From the IMG/VR virus record IMGVR_UViG_3300023179_000096, positions 1-64,000 of that record: a DNA stretch of 64,000 nt, one strand, 5' to 3'. The position numbers were made by a program, and so were the translations under genes. This stretch comes from a virus. This document shows, piece by piece, positions 1 to 6,946 of the stretch (its first letter is position 1; each line of letters begins with the position of its first letter). The notes beneath the pieces were generated by a model. That model ran no database searches. It was not told the origin of the DNA and worked only from the letters and a program-made list of their open reading frames with translations.

Positions 1-10
1 GAGGACTGTC

Positions 11-301
11 ATGGAACCCAGACAATATAAGGAATGGTCAGAAGAAGAACAGAAGCTTTTTCGTGACTGGGTCAGGAGCCATTTAAAATATGGCCCTACA
101 ACTATTTACTTTACTAAAAAAGACGGTACAGAGCGTAAAATGCTTTGTACCTTAAAGTCTGATGAGGTAAAAGATTATGAAAAGAAAACTGACAAGGTGA
201 AATCTATTAACGAAGAAACTTGCCCAGTTTTTGATCTTGATAAGAATGAATGGCGCTCGTTTCGCTTTGATTCAGTTACAAGAGTGGAGTTTACAATCTA
301 A
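11..301 (+). CDS. Sm-like SH3 (WYL_2/DUF2693-type) phage protein
   Basis: A 96-residue protein. Residues about 33-94 look like the small Sm-like SH3 beta-barrel domain (WYL_2, DUF2693) common in T4-like and other marine phages: FTKKDGTERKM near 34, then a WRSFRFDSVTRVEF ending. The first 30 residues are charged and probably helical. The family has no proven function; nucleic-acid or protein binding is only inferred from the fold. GAGGA at the first bases of the window is the ribosome binding site for the ATG at 11. The stop overlaps the next start (TAATG), so it is translated with the following gene. Confidence 0.7.
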   Translation: MEPRQYKEWSEEEQKLFRDWVRSHLKYGPTTIYFTKKDGTERKMLCTLKSDEVKDYEKKTDKVKSINEETCPVFDLDKNEWRSFRFDSVTRVEFTI

Positions 302-1368
302 TGAATCGCATTAAAGTAAGTGAGCCGCAGGTTACTTCTGATAATTATGTATCGGGTCTCTCCCGGGCCTTTAACTGGTATAATCAGGAAAAAGATAGAA
401 AAGACGCTCGTTCGTATCTTAAAGATTACATTACCCATCATCTTTCAAAAAATGATGTCAAAACATTTGATCGAGTACCTGATAAAAAGATCAGCACCAC
501 GTACGGGTGGATAGCTAGAATGGTAATGAATGGTGCGCTTACTCTAAAAGAAGCTGATTATATTAAGTTTAATACCTACCTCCAATCTATTCTTGATATT
601 TCTGATTTAGAACCAGAAATAGAACAAATAGAAAAACCTGTTCGTGTTTCCGTCAGGGATCACATGAAAGAAAAAGTATACGAGTACCTAGGGGAGCTCG
701 AAGGTGCTATCGATGATTATATCAATAATGATATTGAGTTTAATCTTTATAACGATTTAAAATCTAAAGCTATACCTCAACCCTATTGTCCCTATATTGA
801 GCAGTGGCTTAAAGAAAAAGCTTTTGAGTTCATTAGTGTGTATGATTCTACAGATGAAGATGTAAAAGAAGGTTATAGCAACCTAGGTAAACGTAAACTC
901 ACTTCACTCATTAAGTTGATTAGTTCCTGGACGGAAGATCTCGATCGTTATTTTCAATTTAAAAAAGCTAATCGCAAACCAAGAGTTAAAAAGGCAAAAC
1001 CAGCCGGTGTACAAGTATCTAAGCTTAAGTATAAACGAGAAGATGTTGAGCTTGGTATTAAATCGGTTCTACCTACCGAGATTGTAGGTGCTTCTCAGGT
1101 CTGGATTTATAATACAAAATACAAAAAACTAGCAGTTTATCGTTCCGAATCATCTAGCGGAATACAAGTTAAAGGTACTTCTTTGCAAAATTATGAACCT
1201 GAACTTAGTGAGCAAAAAACACTTCGTAATCCTAAAGAAACATTACGAGAAGTGCTAAACGCTGGGAAAGTACAACTTCGTAGAATTATTCCTGAACTTA
1301 CAACTAAAGAAACATCAGTTAATGGGCGTATTAACGAAGAATGCCTTATTGTAAAGGTTATTAAGTGA
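301..1368 (+). CDS. conserved hypothetical protein upstream of the RNase H-like exonuclease
   Basis: A 355-residue protein that I do not recognise by function. It is mostly charged and predicted helical, with no signal peptide or membrane segment. A basic stretch near residues 222-236 (KKANRKPRVKKAKP) could contact nucleic acid. The C-terminal 120 residues are more beta-rich and contain a segment like a small-molecule or RNA-binding fold (VGASQVWIYNTKYKKLAVYR). It starts on the stop codon of the gene before it and its TGA overlaps the GTG start of the exonuclease gene. A role in replication or repair is suggested only by this tight coupling. Confidence 0.65.
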   Translation: MNRIKVSEPQVTSDNYVSGLSRAFNWYNQEKDRKDARSYLKDYITHHLSKNDVKTFDRVPDKKISTTYGWIARMVMNGALTLKEADYIKFNTYLQSILDISDLEPEIEQIEKPVRVSVRDHMKEKVYEYLGELEGAIDDYINNDIEFNLYNDLKSKAIPQPYCPYIEQWLKEKAFEFISVYDSTDEDVKEGYSNLGKRKLTSLIKLISSWTEDLDRYFQFKKANRKPRVKKAKPAGVQVSKLKYKREDVELGIKSVLPTEIVGASQVWIYNTKYKKLAVYRSESSSGIQVKGTSLQNYEPELSEQKTLRNPKETLREVLNAGKVQLRRIIPELTTKETSVNGRINEECLIVKVIK

Positions 1369-2249
1369 TTATTATTGATTACAGTCAGACCATTATTTCT
1401 AATCTAATGGCTGAAATTGGAAATAGATCAGATGTAGAAATAGAAGTTGATCTACTCCGGCACATGGTTATCAATAATATTCGCAGCCATAAGCAAAAAT
1501 TTGGCCGTGATTATGGGGAAATAGTTATTGCATGTGACAGTAAGAAATACTGGCGCAAACAACACTTTCCCTATTATAAAGGTAATCGCAAAAAAGCTAG
1601 AGAAGAATCTGGTTTCAATTGGCCGCTTATTTTTGAAACTATAAATTTAATTAAAGAAGAGATCAAAGCATTTTTACCTTATCCGTTAATTGAAGTAGAA
1701 GGTGCCGAGGCTGATGATATTATTGCTACTCTTATTGAATGGTCAGAAGAAAATGATTTAAAAGAGGGTGCTCTTTATTACGAGCCTAATCCCTCCCTTA
1801 TTATCTCTGGTGACCACGATTTTATTCAGCTTCAGAAATATAGTCATGTAAAACAATTCTCACCCATTCATAAAAAATTTATTAAGCCAGATTCAACTCC
1901 TCAGGCGTATATTTTAGAACACATTATTAAGGGAGATAAAGGTGACGGGGTACCTAATGTGCTTACCGCGGATGATGCTATTATTAATGGTGAAAGACAG
2001 CGGCCCGTTTCATCTAAAAAATTAGAAATGTGGGTAAATGATCCTTCAACCATGCCCACCGATGTTTTGTTTCAACGTAATTTTCATCGAAATAAAACCC
2101 TAGTTGATTTTGAGTGTATTCCAAAAGATCTAAAAGAACTTATCATAAATACTTTTATGAATACACCACGGGGTGATAGAAGTAAAATGTTGGATTATTT
2201 CATCACCAATAAAATGAAAATGATGATTGAACATATAGGGGAATTTTGA
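1365..2249 (+). CDS. rnh: 5'-3' exonuclease / RNase H (T4 rnh family)
   Basis: This 294-residue protein belongs to the FEN1/T4 RNase H flap nuclease family, which removes RNA primers and short 5' flaps from lagging strands. Acidic metal-binding residues sit in the expected order: IIIDYSQT near 5, ACDSKKYWR near 64, the VEGAEADDIIATL motif near 117-129, SGDHDF near 149 and the helix-hairpin-helix part GDKGDGVPN near 191-199. Length is close to T4 RNase H (305). The start is GTG, overlapping the TGA of the previous gene. T4 also keeps rnh close to dsbA, 33, 59 and 32, and that order is kept here with insertions. Confidence 0.93.
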   Translation: MIIIDYSQTIISNLMAEIGNRSDVEIEVDLLRHMVINNIRSHKQKFGRDYGEIVIACDSKKYWRKQHFPYYKGNRKKAREESGFNWPLIFETINLIKEEIKAFLPYPLIEVEGAEADDIIATLIEWSEENDLKEGALYYEPNPSLIISGDHDFIQLQKYSHVKQFSPIHKKFIKPDSTPQAYILEHIIKGDKGDGVPNVLTADDAIINGERQRPVSSKKLEMWVNDPSTMPTDVLFQRNFHRNKTLVDFECIPKDLKELIINTFMNTPRGDRSKMLDYFITNKMKMMIEHIGEF

Positions 2250-2710
2250 TGAATTTACTATTTTCAGAAGTACTTGAGCAGGTTGACAAGCTTAAGTCAA
2301 AAGAAGAAAAAATTGGTTTTTTACGCAAGCATGGACATGCTGCTTATAAAGGTATTTTTCGTATTAATTTTGATGAATCAGTTTCAATGAATTTACCGGA
2401 AGGGGAACCTCCTTTTAGGAAAGAGGGAGGTAAACCTATCGGGTATCAAGAAACCAATCTTATACAAGAATTTAGACGATTTTATATTTGGTTAGATCCT
2501 AAACAAAATCTTACAAAAATCCGCAAAGAAAAACTTTTTATAGAGATGCTAGAAGGTCTCCATGTTTCAGAAGCTGAGGTTTTATGTTTAGCTAAAGATC
2601 GAAAGATTCAAAAGAAATATAAAAGTATAAATTACGAAATAGTTAGAGAGGCTTTCCCTGACTTACTTCCTATTAAAGAAAAAAAGGAAAAGACTGTCCC
2701 TTTATCCTAA
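2249..2710 (+). CDS. conserved phage protein, DUF6433-like
   Basis: A 153-residue protein resembling DUF6433 proteins of marine T4-like phages. Typical features are an N-terminal EVLEQV...EEKIGFLRKH helix pair, a central FDESVSMNLPEGEPPF segment, EFRRFYIW...RKEKLFIEMLEGLH, and an end near EAFPDLLP. Function is unknown. I start at the ATG at 2249 (TGATG overlap with the exonuclease stop, GGGGA five bases upstream) instead of the in-frame TTG at 2246. Family members seem to end soon after AFPDLL. Here the reading frame continues into an A-rich tail that contains the slippery heptamer at 2680-2686, so a longer frameshifted form is possible. Confidence 0.7.
   Translation: MNLLFSEVLEQVDKLKSKEEKIGFLRKHGHAAYKGIFRINFDESVSMNLPEGEPPFRKEGGKPIGYQETNLIQEFRRFYIWLDPKQNLTKIRKEKLFIEMLEGLHVSEAEVLCLAKDRKIQKKYKSINYEIVREAFPDLLPIKEKKEKTVPLS
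2680..2686 (+). promoter_or_regulatory. candidate -1 ribosomal frameshift site, A AAA AAG
   Basis: In the frame of the preceding gene the codons read GAA AAA AAG, which is the X XXY YYZ heptamer A AAA AAG best known from E. coli dnaX. A -1 slip here leads into an open frame of 48 codons ending at 2832. Downstream there is a short CTGGT/ACCAG hairpin about 32 bases away, but no clear upstream Shine-Dalgarno stimulator. Use of the site is inferred, not shown. Confidence 0.35.
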
Positions 2711-2832
2711 AGTCGCTCTGGTTAAAGTTACACCAGCCAAGGGTAAAGTGGGAGGCCAGTGGCGGCTATCTTCCTAATGATAAGTTTTTTAACGTAAAAT
2801 TAATTAACCGTAACCGTGGGCGTTTCGGTTAA
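2686..2832 (+). CDS. possible frameshift-encoded C-terminal extension
   Basis: This stretch has no ATG, GTG or TTG start, yet its translation after a -1 slip is 48 residues with a protein-like composition. It includes LWLKLHQPRVKWEASGGY, then LPNDKFFNVKLINRNRGRFG, and then TAA. Joined to the first 146 residues of the upstream gene it would give a 194-residue form. I do not recognise the extension. It could instead be a remnant of a lost small gene. It fills most of the gap between 2711 and 2862. Confidence 0.3.
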   Translation, partial: GKDCPFILKSLWLKLHQPRVKWEASGGYLPNDKFFNVKLINRNRGRFG

Positions 2833-2862
2833 TTTAGTATATAATATAATGACGAGGTGAAT

Positions 2863-3219
2863 ATGAAACTTATCTATACTAGTACTAAATCTCAGATTAA
2901 AGCAAAGAAGAAACCCGGTTGGCAGAAAGCCGAAGCTGATTATAACGAATGGCTTAAGAAGCATGGTATCGAACCGGGTAAGAAACGTAAGCGTGAGAAA
3001 GTAACTACTGTTAATAGCCCGGTTGTAGTATCGGGTATTGTAAGACGTGAGGTACCTCATTACCCTTCTTTGAATACTTTTTCAGGTAGTACTGCTCCTG
3101 CTGAAAAGAAAGTTTATACCGGGGATAAGATTGTAGGTATTGCAGCTATGCATAAGTCTAACCTTGTTCCTATTTTTAACGATGACGCTGCAAAAGACGT
3201 CGCATCCATGAGACGATAA
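2863..3219 (+). CDS. conserved hypothetical phage protein (SMRR ending)
   Basis: A 118-residue basic, probably partly disordered protein. It matches a small family that I recall from marine myoviruses and other phages: an N-terminal MKLIYTSTKSQ...KPGWQKAEADYNEWLKKHGI and a C-terminal YTGDKIVGIAAMHKSNLVPIF...AKDVASMRR. The function is unknown. The ATG at 2863 is chosen over an in-frame GTG at 2857 because GAGGTG lies at the right distance before it. An AT-rich TATAATATAAT stretch at 2840-2850 just upstream could be a -10 element for a host-type promoter, but no -35 is visible. The metallophosphoesterase gene follows after one base. Confidence 0.7.
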   Translation: MKLIYTSTKSQIKAKKKPGWQKAEADYNEWLKKHGIEPGKKRKREKVTTVNSPVVVSGIVRREVPHYPSLNTFSGSTAPAEKKVYTGDKIVGIAAMHKSNLVPIFNDDAAKDVASMRR

Positions 3220-3220
3220 A

Positions 3221-4132
3221 ATGAAGTTATATCTCTGCTCAGATGTTCATATTGAATTTGGGCCACTTGAAGTTCACAATAATGATAATGCTGATGTCCT
3301 GATTCTTTCAGGAGATATTGTTGTGGCATCTGCATTTAAAAATTGGGATAATTTTGGTATTAAGGGGGTTATTGAACCTTCTAAGCATGCTCAAAATTTC
3401 CTAAATTTCTTTCACCAGTGTTCTACAAAATTTAAAGACGTAATTTACGTCATGGGTAACCATGAGCATTACGATGGTGATTTTGCTACTTCAGCAAGTA
3501 TCCTGCGATCGGTTCTAAAAGAGTATACCAACATTCATCTTTTAGATAAAGAGTCAAAGACTATTGGTGATATTACTTTCGTAGGGGGAACTCTATGGAC
3601 TGATATGAATAAAGAGGATCCAAATACCCTTTATAGTATTTCTCGTATGATGAATGATTTTCGAATCGTATCTAACGGGAATCGTAATGTGTCCCATAAA
3701 GTTCCTATTTATAAGCGTGACGATAATGGTAATATTACCGACTACAACGACATAGAGCGCTGGGAGTTTAAAGAGTATACGGCTAGTTTCTCTCCCGAAG
3801 ATGCTGTTGAAGATCACAAAAAAATGCTACAATTCATTGATGAGGCAACAAAAGATCATACTAAGAAGTATGTTGTTGTGGGACATCATGCACCTAGTAA
3901 AGCATCTACTAAGCCAAGATATCAAAAAGATGTTTTAATGAACGGAGGTTATAGTTCTGAATTGTCAGAGTTCATTCTTGATCGTCCGCAGATTAAACTA
4001 TGGACACATGGACACACACATGATGTGTTTGATTATATGATTGGTTCAACTCGCATTGCCTGTAACCCTAGAGGGTACGTAAATTACGAAGGTCGAGCTG
4101 ATGAATTTAATTTTTTACTATTGGAGGTTTAA
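3221..4132 (+). CDS. calcineurin-like metallophosphoesterase
   Basis: A 303-residue enzyme with the full metallophosphoesterase motif set. SDVHIEF at 7-13 gives the DxH pair, SGDIV near 29 the second Asp, VMGNHEHYDG near 78 the GNHE/D motif, VVGHHAPS near 221 the third, and GHTHD near 265 the fourth. These ligands hold two divalent metals and hydrolyse phosphomono- or diesters. The substrate cannot be told from sequence; related phage proteins are often just called phosphoesterases. It has no signal peptide and so acts in the cytoplasm. It is tightly packed between its neighbours, with the DsbA gene directly after. Confidence 0.88.
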   Translation: MKLYLCSDVHIEFGPLEVHNNDNADVLILSGDIVVASAFKNWDNFGIKGVIEPSKHAQNFLNFFHQCSTKFKDVIYVMGNHEHYDGDFATSASILRSVLKEYTNIHLLDKESKTIGDITFVGGTLWTDMNKEDPNTLYSISRMMNDFRIVSNGNRNVSHKVPIYKRDDNGNITDYNDIERWEFKEYTASFSPEDAVEDHKKMLQFIDEATKDHTKKYVVVGHHAPSKASTKPRYQKDVLMNGGYSSELSEFILDRPQIKLWTHGHTHDVFDYMIGSTRIACNPRGYVNYEGRADEFNFLLLEV

Positions 4133-4133
4133 T

Positions 4134-4409
4134 ATGAGTTTACCGCAGGACCCTGCAGCCCGTAAAGCTATTAAGAAGTGTTTGGAGGAGCTTTCAGCAT
4201 CCATGACACGTATTGAAGGTGAGCGGGATTTTATTAAAGAGGCTATTAAGGATATTTGTGAGGAATATCAGCTTAGTAAAAAAACTTTCAGACGTCTAGC
4301 AAAGACTTACCATAAACAAAACTTCTCTATTGAAGTAGCTGAGCATGAAGAGTTTGAATCTATGTATGAACAGCTAACTAATGAGACCTCACTAGGTAAT
4401 ATTACATAA
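4134..4409 (+). CDS. dsbA: DsbA-like late-transcription dsDNA-binding protein
   Basis: A 91-residue protein similar to the T4 DsbA family, a small double-stranded DNA-binding protein that helps at late promoters. The most telling part is the C-terminal half, with KKTFRRLAKTYHKQNF followed by an acidic EHEEFESMYEQL. T4 DsbA has MFNRLLALYHKDN and a similar acidic end. The ATG at 4134 is preceded by TTGGAGG; a longer frame from 4101 lies inside the phosphoesterase gene and lacks support. Its place between rnh and gene 33 agrees with T4 gene order. Late boxes found elsewhere in the window fit a need for such a factor. Confidence 0.75.
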   Translation: MSLPQDPAARKAIKKCLEELSASMTRIEGERDFIKEAIKDICEEYQLSKKTFRRLAKTYHKQNFSIEVAEHEEFESMYEQLTNETSLGNIT

Positions 4410-4603
4410 TGATAATTTATAATCTTGAATATAGAATTTTAGATAAACTTGATCGTACTAAAAATTCAGTTCACGTAGGACTTTTTAAAAATACAGAAGA
4501 TGTAGACCATGCAAAAAAAGTAATTTATGAAAATAACACTGAACATAAGTTAGCTTTTGATGTTTACATAATTGATGATCCGTTTAATAAAATTTTTAAA
4601 TGA
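4409..4603 (+). CDS. small hypothetical protein
   Basis: A 64-residue protein with an alternating beta/helix pattern (IIYNLEYRILDKL, then VHVGLFKNTEDVDHAKKVI, then FDVYIIDDPF). It has no cysteine, membrane segment or known motif, and I do not recognise it. It starts in a TAATG overlap with dsbA and its TGA overlaps the next ATG (ATGA), so it sits in a translationally coupled run and is very likely expressed. Confidence 0.55.
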   Translation: MIIYNLEYRILDKLDRTKNSVHVGLFKNTEDVDHAKKVIYENNTEHKLAFDVYIIDDPFNKIFK

Positions 4604-5133
4604 ATATTTTTTATTTAAGTAGTAACCCCAAAGAGTGTGCTCAACAACATGTTGACAAGCATGTTGTAAAAATGATTCTTGAATACGGTCAGCTTATGTC
4701 CACTGCCCATCGGGTACTTGACGGAGAACCTTACTATGGGAAGACTGTTAATAACAGAAACATACAGCGCTGGTTGCTCCCCGACGAAAGAGAAAATAAA
4801 ATCTGGAAAGCCTCACACTTTAAACATCCATCTGGTATTTGGGTAAGAGCTTCTTCATCTCACTATCAATGGTTATTTAATCTTTGGTTAGAAATGCTTA
4901 ATGAGTACACATTTAGGTATGGTAAGGCTCACTCCGCAGAAAGAATGAAAGTCTGGTTTTCGAAACTACCTAACAACATTCCTCATAAAGGGTGGATATC
5001 AGACCCTACACCCGCCATGCCTGAGCACTATAAAACTAATAACTCTATAGAAAGTTACAGAAACTATTATTGTGGGGATAAAAAATCTTTTGCTAAGTGG
5101 AAAAATCGAGACACACCGGTCTGGTTTGTATAA
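4600..5133 (+). CDS. conserved phage protein with CxxxHxxKHVVKM motif
   Basis: A 177-residue protein of a family frequent in phages, starting MNIFYL then CAQQHVDKHVVKMILEYGQLMSTAHR. The Cys, two His and Lys in this N-terminal block and the later THR/HPSGIWVRAS and HKGWISDPTPAMP segments are conserved as I remember the family. Some automatic annotations call such proteins pyrimidine dimer DNA glycosylase, but I cannot confirm that and see no T4 DenV similarity. It is coupled to the gene before it through ATGA. Its 3' end holds the late promoter box at 5129-5136. Confidence 0.65.
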   Translation: MNIFYLSSNPKECAQQHVDKHVVKMILEYGQLMSTAHRVLDGEPYYGKTVNNRNIQRWLLPDERENKIWKASHFKHPSGIWVRASSSHYQWLFNLWLEMLNEYTFRYGKAHSAERMKVWFSKLPNNIPHKGWISDPTPAMPEHYKTNNSIESYRNYYCGDKKSFAKWKNRDTPVWFV

Positions 5134-5136
5134 ATA
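5129..5136 (+). promoter_or_regulatory. late promoter box TATAAATA with start at the ATG
   Basis: A perfect T4 late -10 box. With T4 spacing (box at -13 to -6) transcription would start at 5142, which is the A of the next ATG. No Shine-Dalgarno sequence is present, so a leaderless mRNA is predicted. Two further genes in the window show the same geometry. Confidence 0.5.
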
Positions 5137-5141
5137 AAAAT

Positions 5142-5390
5142 ATGCCAACATATACATTTCGTGATAAAAACACCGGAGAGGTGTTCGATAAATTAATGAA
5201 AATAGCTGACAAAGAACAATTTTTGTCGGATAACCCAAATTTTGAATCCATTATTTGCGGTGCACCTGTAATGGGTGACTCCGTGCGACTTGGAATAAGA
5301 AAAACCGATGACGGGTTCAAAGAAGTTTTATCTAAAATTAATTCTGCTAACTATAAAAGCAATTTAAAGGATAAGCTATCCAGGTCATGA
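5142..5390 (+). CDS. FmdB-like small protein without zinc cysteines
   Basis: An 82-residue protein. Its first 20 residues (MPTYTFRDKNTGEVFDKLMK) resemble the FmdB/CxxC zinc-ribbon regulators widespread in bacteria and phages, but the paired CxxC motifs are missing. The C-terminal part (KTDDGFKEVLSKINSANYKSN) is the form seen in T4-like marine phages. The function is unknown. I use the ATG at 5142 since it restores the family start; an ATG at 5097 in the same frame lies inside the upstream gene. A late promoter box exactly five bases before the ATG and the lack of a ribosome binding site suggest a leaderless transcript. Confidence 0.68.
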   Translation: MPTYTFRDKNTGEVFDKLMKIADKEQFLSDNPNFESIICGAPVMGDSVRLGIRKTDDGFKEVLSKINSANYKSNLKDKLSRS

Positions 5391-5418
5391 ACAACAATAA
5401 TAAAGTATTTCACCAACC

Positions 5419-5454
5419 AAAGGGACCCTAGTATACGCTATGGTCCCTTTTATT
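5419..5454 (+). terminator. rho-independent terminator-like hairpin
   Basis: AAAGGGACC (5419-5427) pairs perfectly with GGTCCCTTT (5442-5450) across a 14-base loop, followed by TTATTT. It separates the upstream small-gene run from phoH. Confidence 0.65.
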
Positions 5455-5471
5455 TCAAATAAGGGACATTC

Positions 5472-6251
5472 ATGTCAAAAAGAGTCGGAAGGTTAACCGT
5501 AGCTGAAGGCGAGACAGGCTACGATAACAATACAAAATCAACGACCAAAGTAACACCAGCTAATAATGGTTTAAGGATAAAAGCAGATCATTTAAAAACA
5601 TTTGATCCCTTAACAGAAAATCAAAAAAAATTTTATGAATCTTATAAAAGAGGGGATTATTTTATAGCGCTTCATGGGGTCGCAGGAACCGGTAAAACAT
5701 TTATTGCATTATATAAGGCGCTAGAAGAAGTACTTGATAAAGGAAACCCTTTTAATAAAATTATTATAGTTCGATCTGCAGTCCCATCAAGGGAGCTTGG
5801 CCATTTACCGGGTGATCTAGATGAAAAAACCGAAATCTATAGACAACCTTATCAACAAATATGCCATACTTTGTTTGGTCGACCTGATGCATATCAGCGC
5901 CTAGAAGAACAAGGTCATATAGAATTTATCTCTACTTCTTTTATTCGAGGCATGTCATTTGACGATGCTATCATTATAGTAGATGAAATGCAAAACATGA
6001 CGTTTGAAGAAATTGATACAGTTATGACTCGTGTGGGTTATCGCTCTAAAATTATATGGTGCGGAGACTACAGACAAACAGACCTAAATAAAAAGAAGAA
6101 TGATGTGAGCGGTATTCTTAAATTTTTTGATGTAGCACATCATATGTCAGCTTTTACTAGAATAGAATTTGAGCCTACAGATATTGTGAGAAGTTCCTTA
6201 GTAAAAGACTATATACTAGCAAAACTTAAACACGAGGATCACGAAAGTTAA
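5472..6251 (+). CDS. phoH: PhoH-like P-loop ATPase
   Basis: A 259-residue PhoH-family protein. The Walker A motif GVAGTGKT lies near 69-76 and the Walker B motif IIIVDEMQN near 167-174. VRSAVPS and GDYRQTDL are the usual helicase-like sensor segments. PhoH genes are very common in marine phages. In bacteria the family is tied to phosphate stress and RNA metabolism, but the phage role is unproven. The N-terminal 45 residues are a divergent, likely flexible tail. AAGGGA precedes the ATG. The iscU start overlaps its stop codon (TAATG), so phoH and the Fe-S genes form one operon. Confidence 0.9.
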   Translation: MSKRVGRLTVAEGETGYDNNTKSTTKVTPANNGLRIKADHLKTFDPLTENQKKFYESYKRGDYFIALHGVAGTGKTFIALYKALEEVLDKGNPFNKIIIVRSAVPSRELGHLPGDLDEKTEIYRQPYQQICHTLFGRPDAYQRLEEQGHIEFISTSFIRGMSFDDAIIIVDEMQNMTFEEIDTVMTRVGYRSKIIWCGDYRQTDLNKKKNDVSGILKFFDVAHHMSAFTRIEFEPTDIVRSSLVKDYILAKLKHEDHES

Positions 6252-6661
6252 TGGCATATTCAGATAGAGTAGTAGATCATTACGAAAATCCTAGAAATGT
6301 CGGGTCTTTTAATAAGGAAGACCCGACTGTAGGTACAGGCATGGTGGGAGCCCCTGCTTGCGGGGATGTTATGAAACTACAAATAAAAGTTAATGACCGT
6401 GGAATTATCGAAGATGCAAAGTTTAAGACTTATGGTTGCGGAAGTGCTATTGCGAGTAGCTCATTGGTTACAGAATGGGTCAAAGGAAAAACACTTGACG
6501 AAGCTGGACAAATTAAAAATGTCCAAATTGCGGAAGAACTTGCTTTACCTCCAGTCAAGATCCATTGTTCGATTTTAGCAGAAGATGCAATAAAGGCTGC
6601 TATCAATAACTACAAAGAAAAACATGCTAACAGTAACACAGAATGCGCATGCGCAAATTAA
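6251..6661 (+). CDS. iscU: IscU-type Fe-S cluster scaffold protein
   Basis: A 136-residue protein that appears to be a complete IscU, the scaffold on which [2Fe-2S] and [4Fe-4S] clusters are built. All functional residues are present: Cys37 and Asp39 in APACGD, Cys63 in YGCGSA, and His105-Cys106 following the LPPVK motif that binds the HscA chaperone. The numbering matches that of E. coli IscU. It has a nine-residue extension with two extra cysteines (ECACAN) at its end. No IscS, HscA/B or ferredoxin gene is nearby, so it must work with host partners. The last 38 bases overlap the start of the iscA-like gene. It was probably captured from a bacterial host. Confidence 0.93.
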   Translation: MAYSDRVVDHYENPRNVGSFNKEDPTVGTGMVGAPACGDVMKLQIKVNDRGIIEDAKFKTYGCGSAIASSSLVTEWVKGKTLDEAGQIKNVQIAEELALPPVKIHCSILAEDAIKAAINNYKEKHANSNTECACAN

Positions 6662-6932
6662 AGAGATTTTAACAGGTGAAAACTCTAAATATGTAAGAGC
6701 TTTTATTTCCGGTGGCGGTTGCGCTGGATTTAATTACGGTTTTTCATTAGAAGATGAAATGAGTGATGACGACTTTGTAATAGAAAATTTAATTGTTGAT
6801 GCTATGAGTATGCAATACTTCGATGGCGCAACAATCGATTATAAAACGGATAAACTATCTGGATCACAGTTTGTTATTTCTAATCCAAATGCAAAGACCA
6901 CTTGTGGCTGTGGTTCAAGTTTTTCAGTATAA
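6624..6932 (+). CDS. iscA: IscA/ErpA/HesB A-type Fe-S carrier
   Basis: A 102-residue A-type carrier, which takes an Fe-S cluster from a scaffold and hands it to target enzymes. The three cluster ligands are present: Cys33 in GGGCAGF and Cys94 and Cys96 in the TTCGCGSSF end. Length fits IscA/ErpA (about 105-115). The gene begins inside iscU, in another frame, which couples their translation. The reading frame in the overlap gives the expected N-terminus (MLTVTQNAHAQIKEIL), so I keep this start. Assigning it to ErpA or IscA is not possible by eye. Confidence 0.9.
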   Translation: MLTVTQNAHAQIKEILTGENSKYVRAFISGGGCAGFNYGFSLEDEMSDDDFVIENLIVDAMSMQYFDGATIDYKTDKLSGSQFVISNPNAKTTCGCGSSFSV

Positions 6933-6946
6933 AAAAGGAGACATTA

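Noticed and set aside
2694-2768. Alternative short frame (CTG start, YPKVALVKVTPAKGKVGGQWRLSS) in the gap after 2710
   Set aside because: Shorter than the -1 frame, needs a CTG start and I know no homologue; the frame reached from the slippery heptamer explains more of the gap.
2840-2850. Two overlapping TATAAT -10-like elements upstream of the gene at 2863
   Set aside because: No matching -35 sequence at 16-18 bases and the start would fall almost on the ribosome binding site; AT-rich background makes chance likely.
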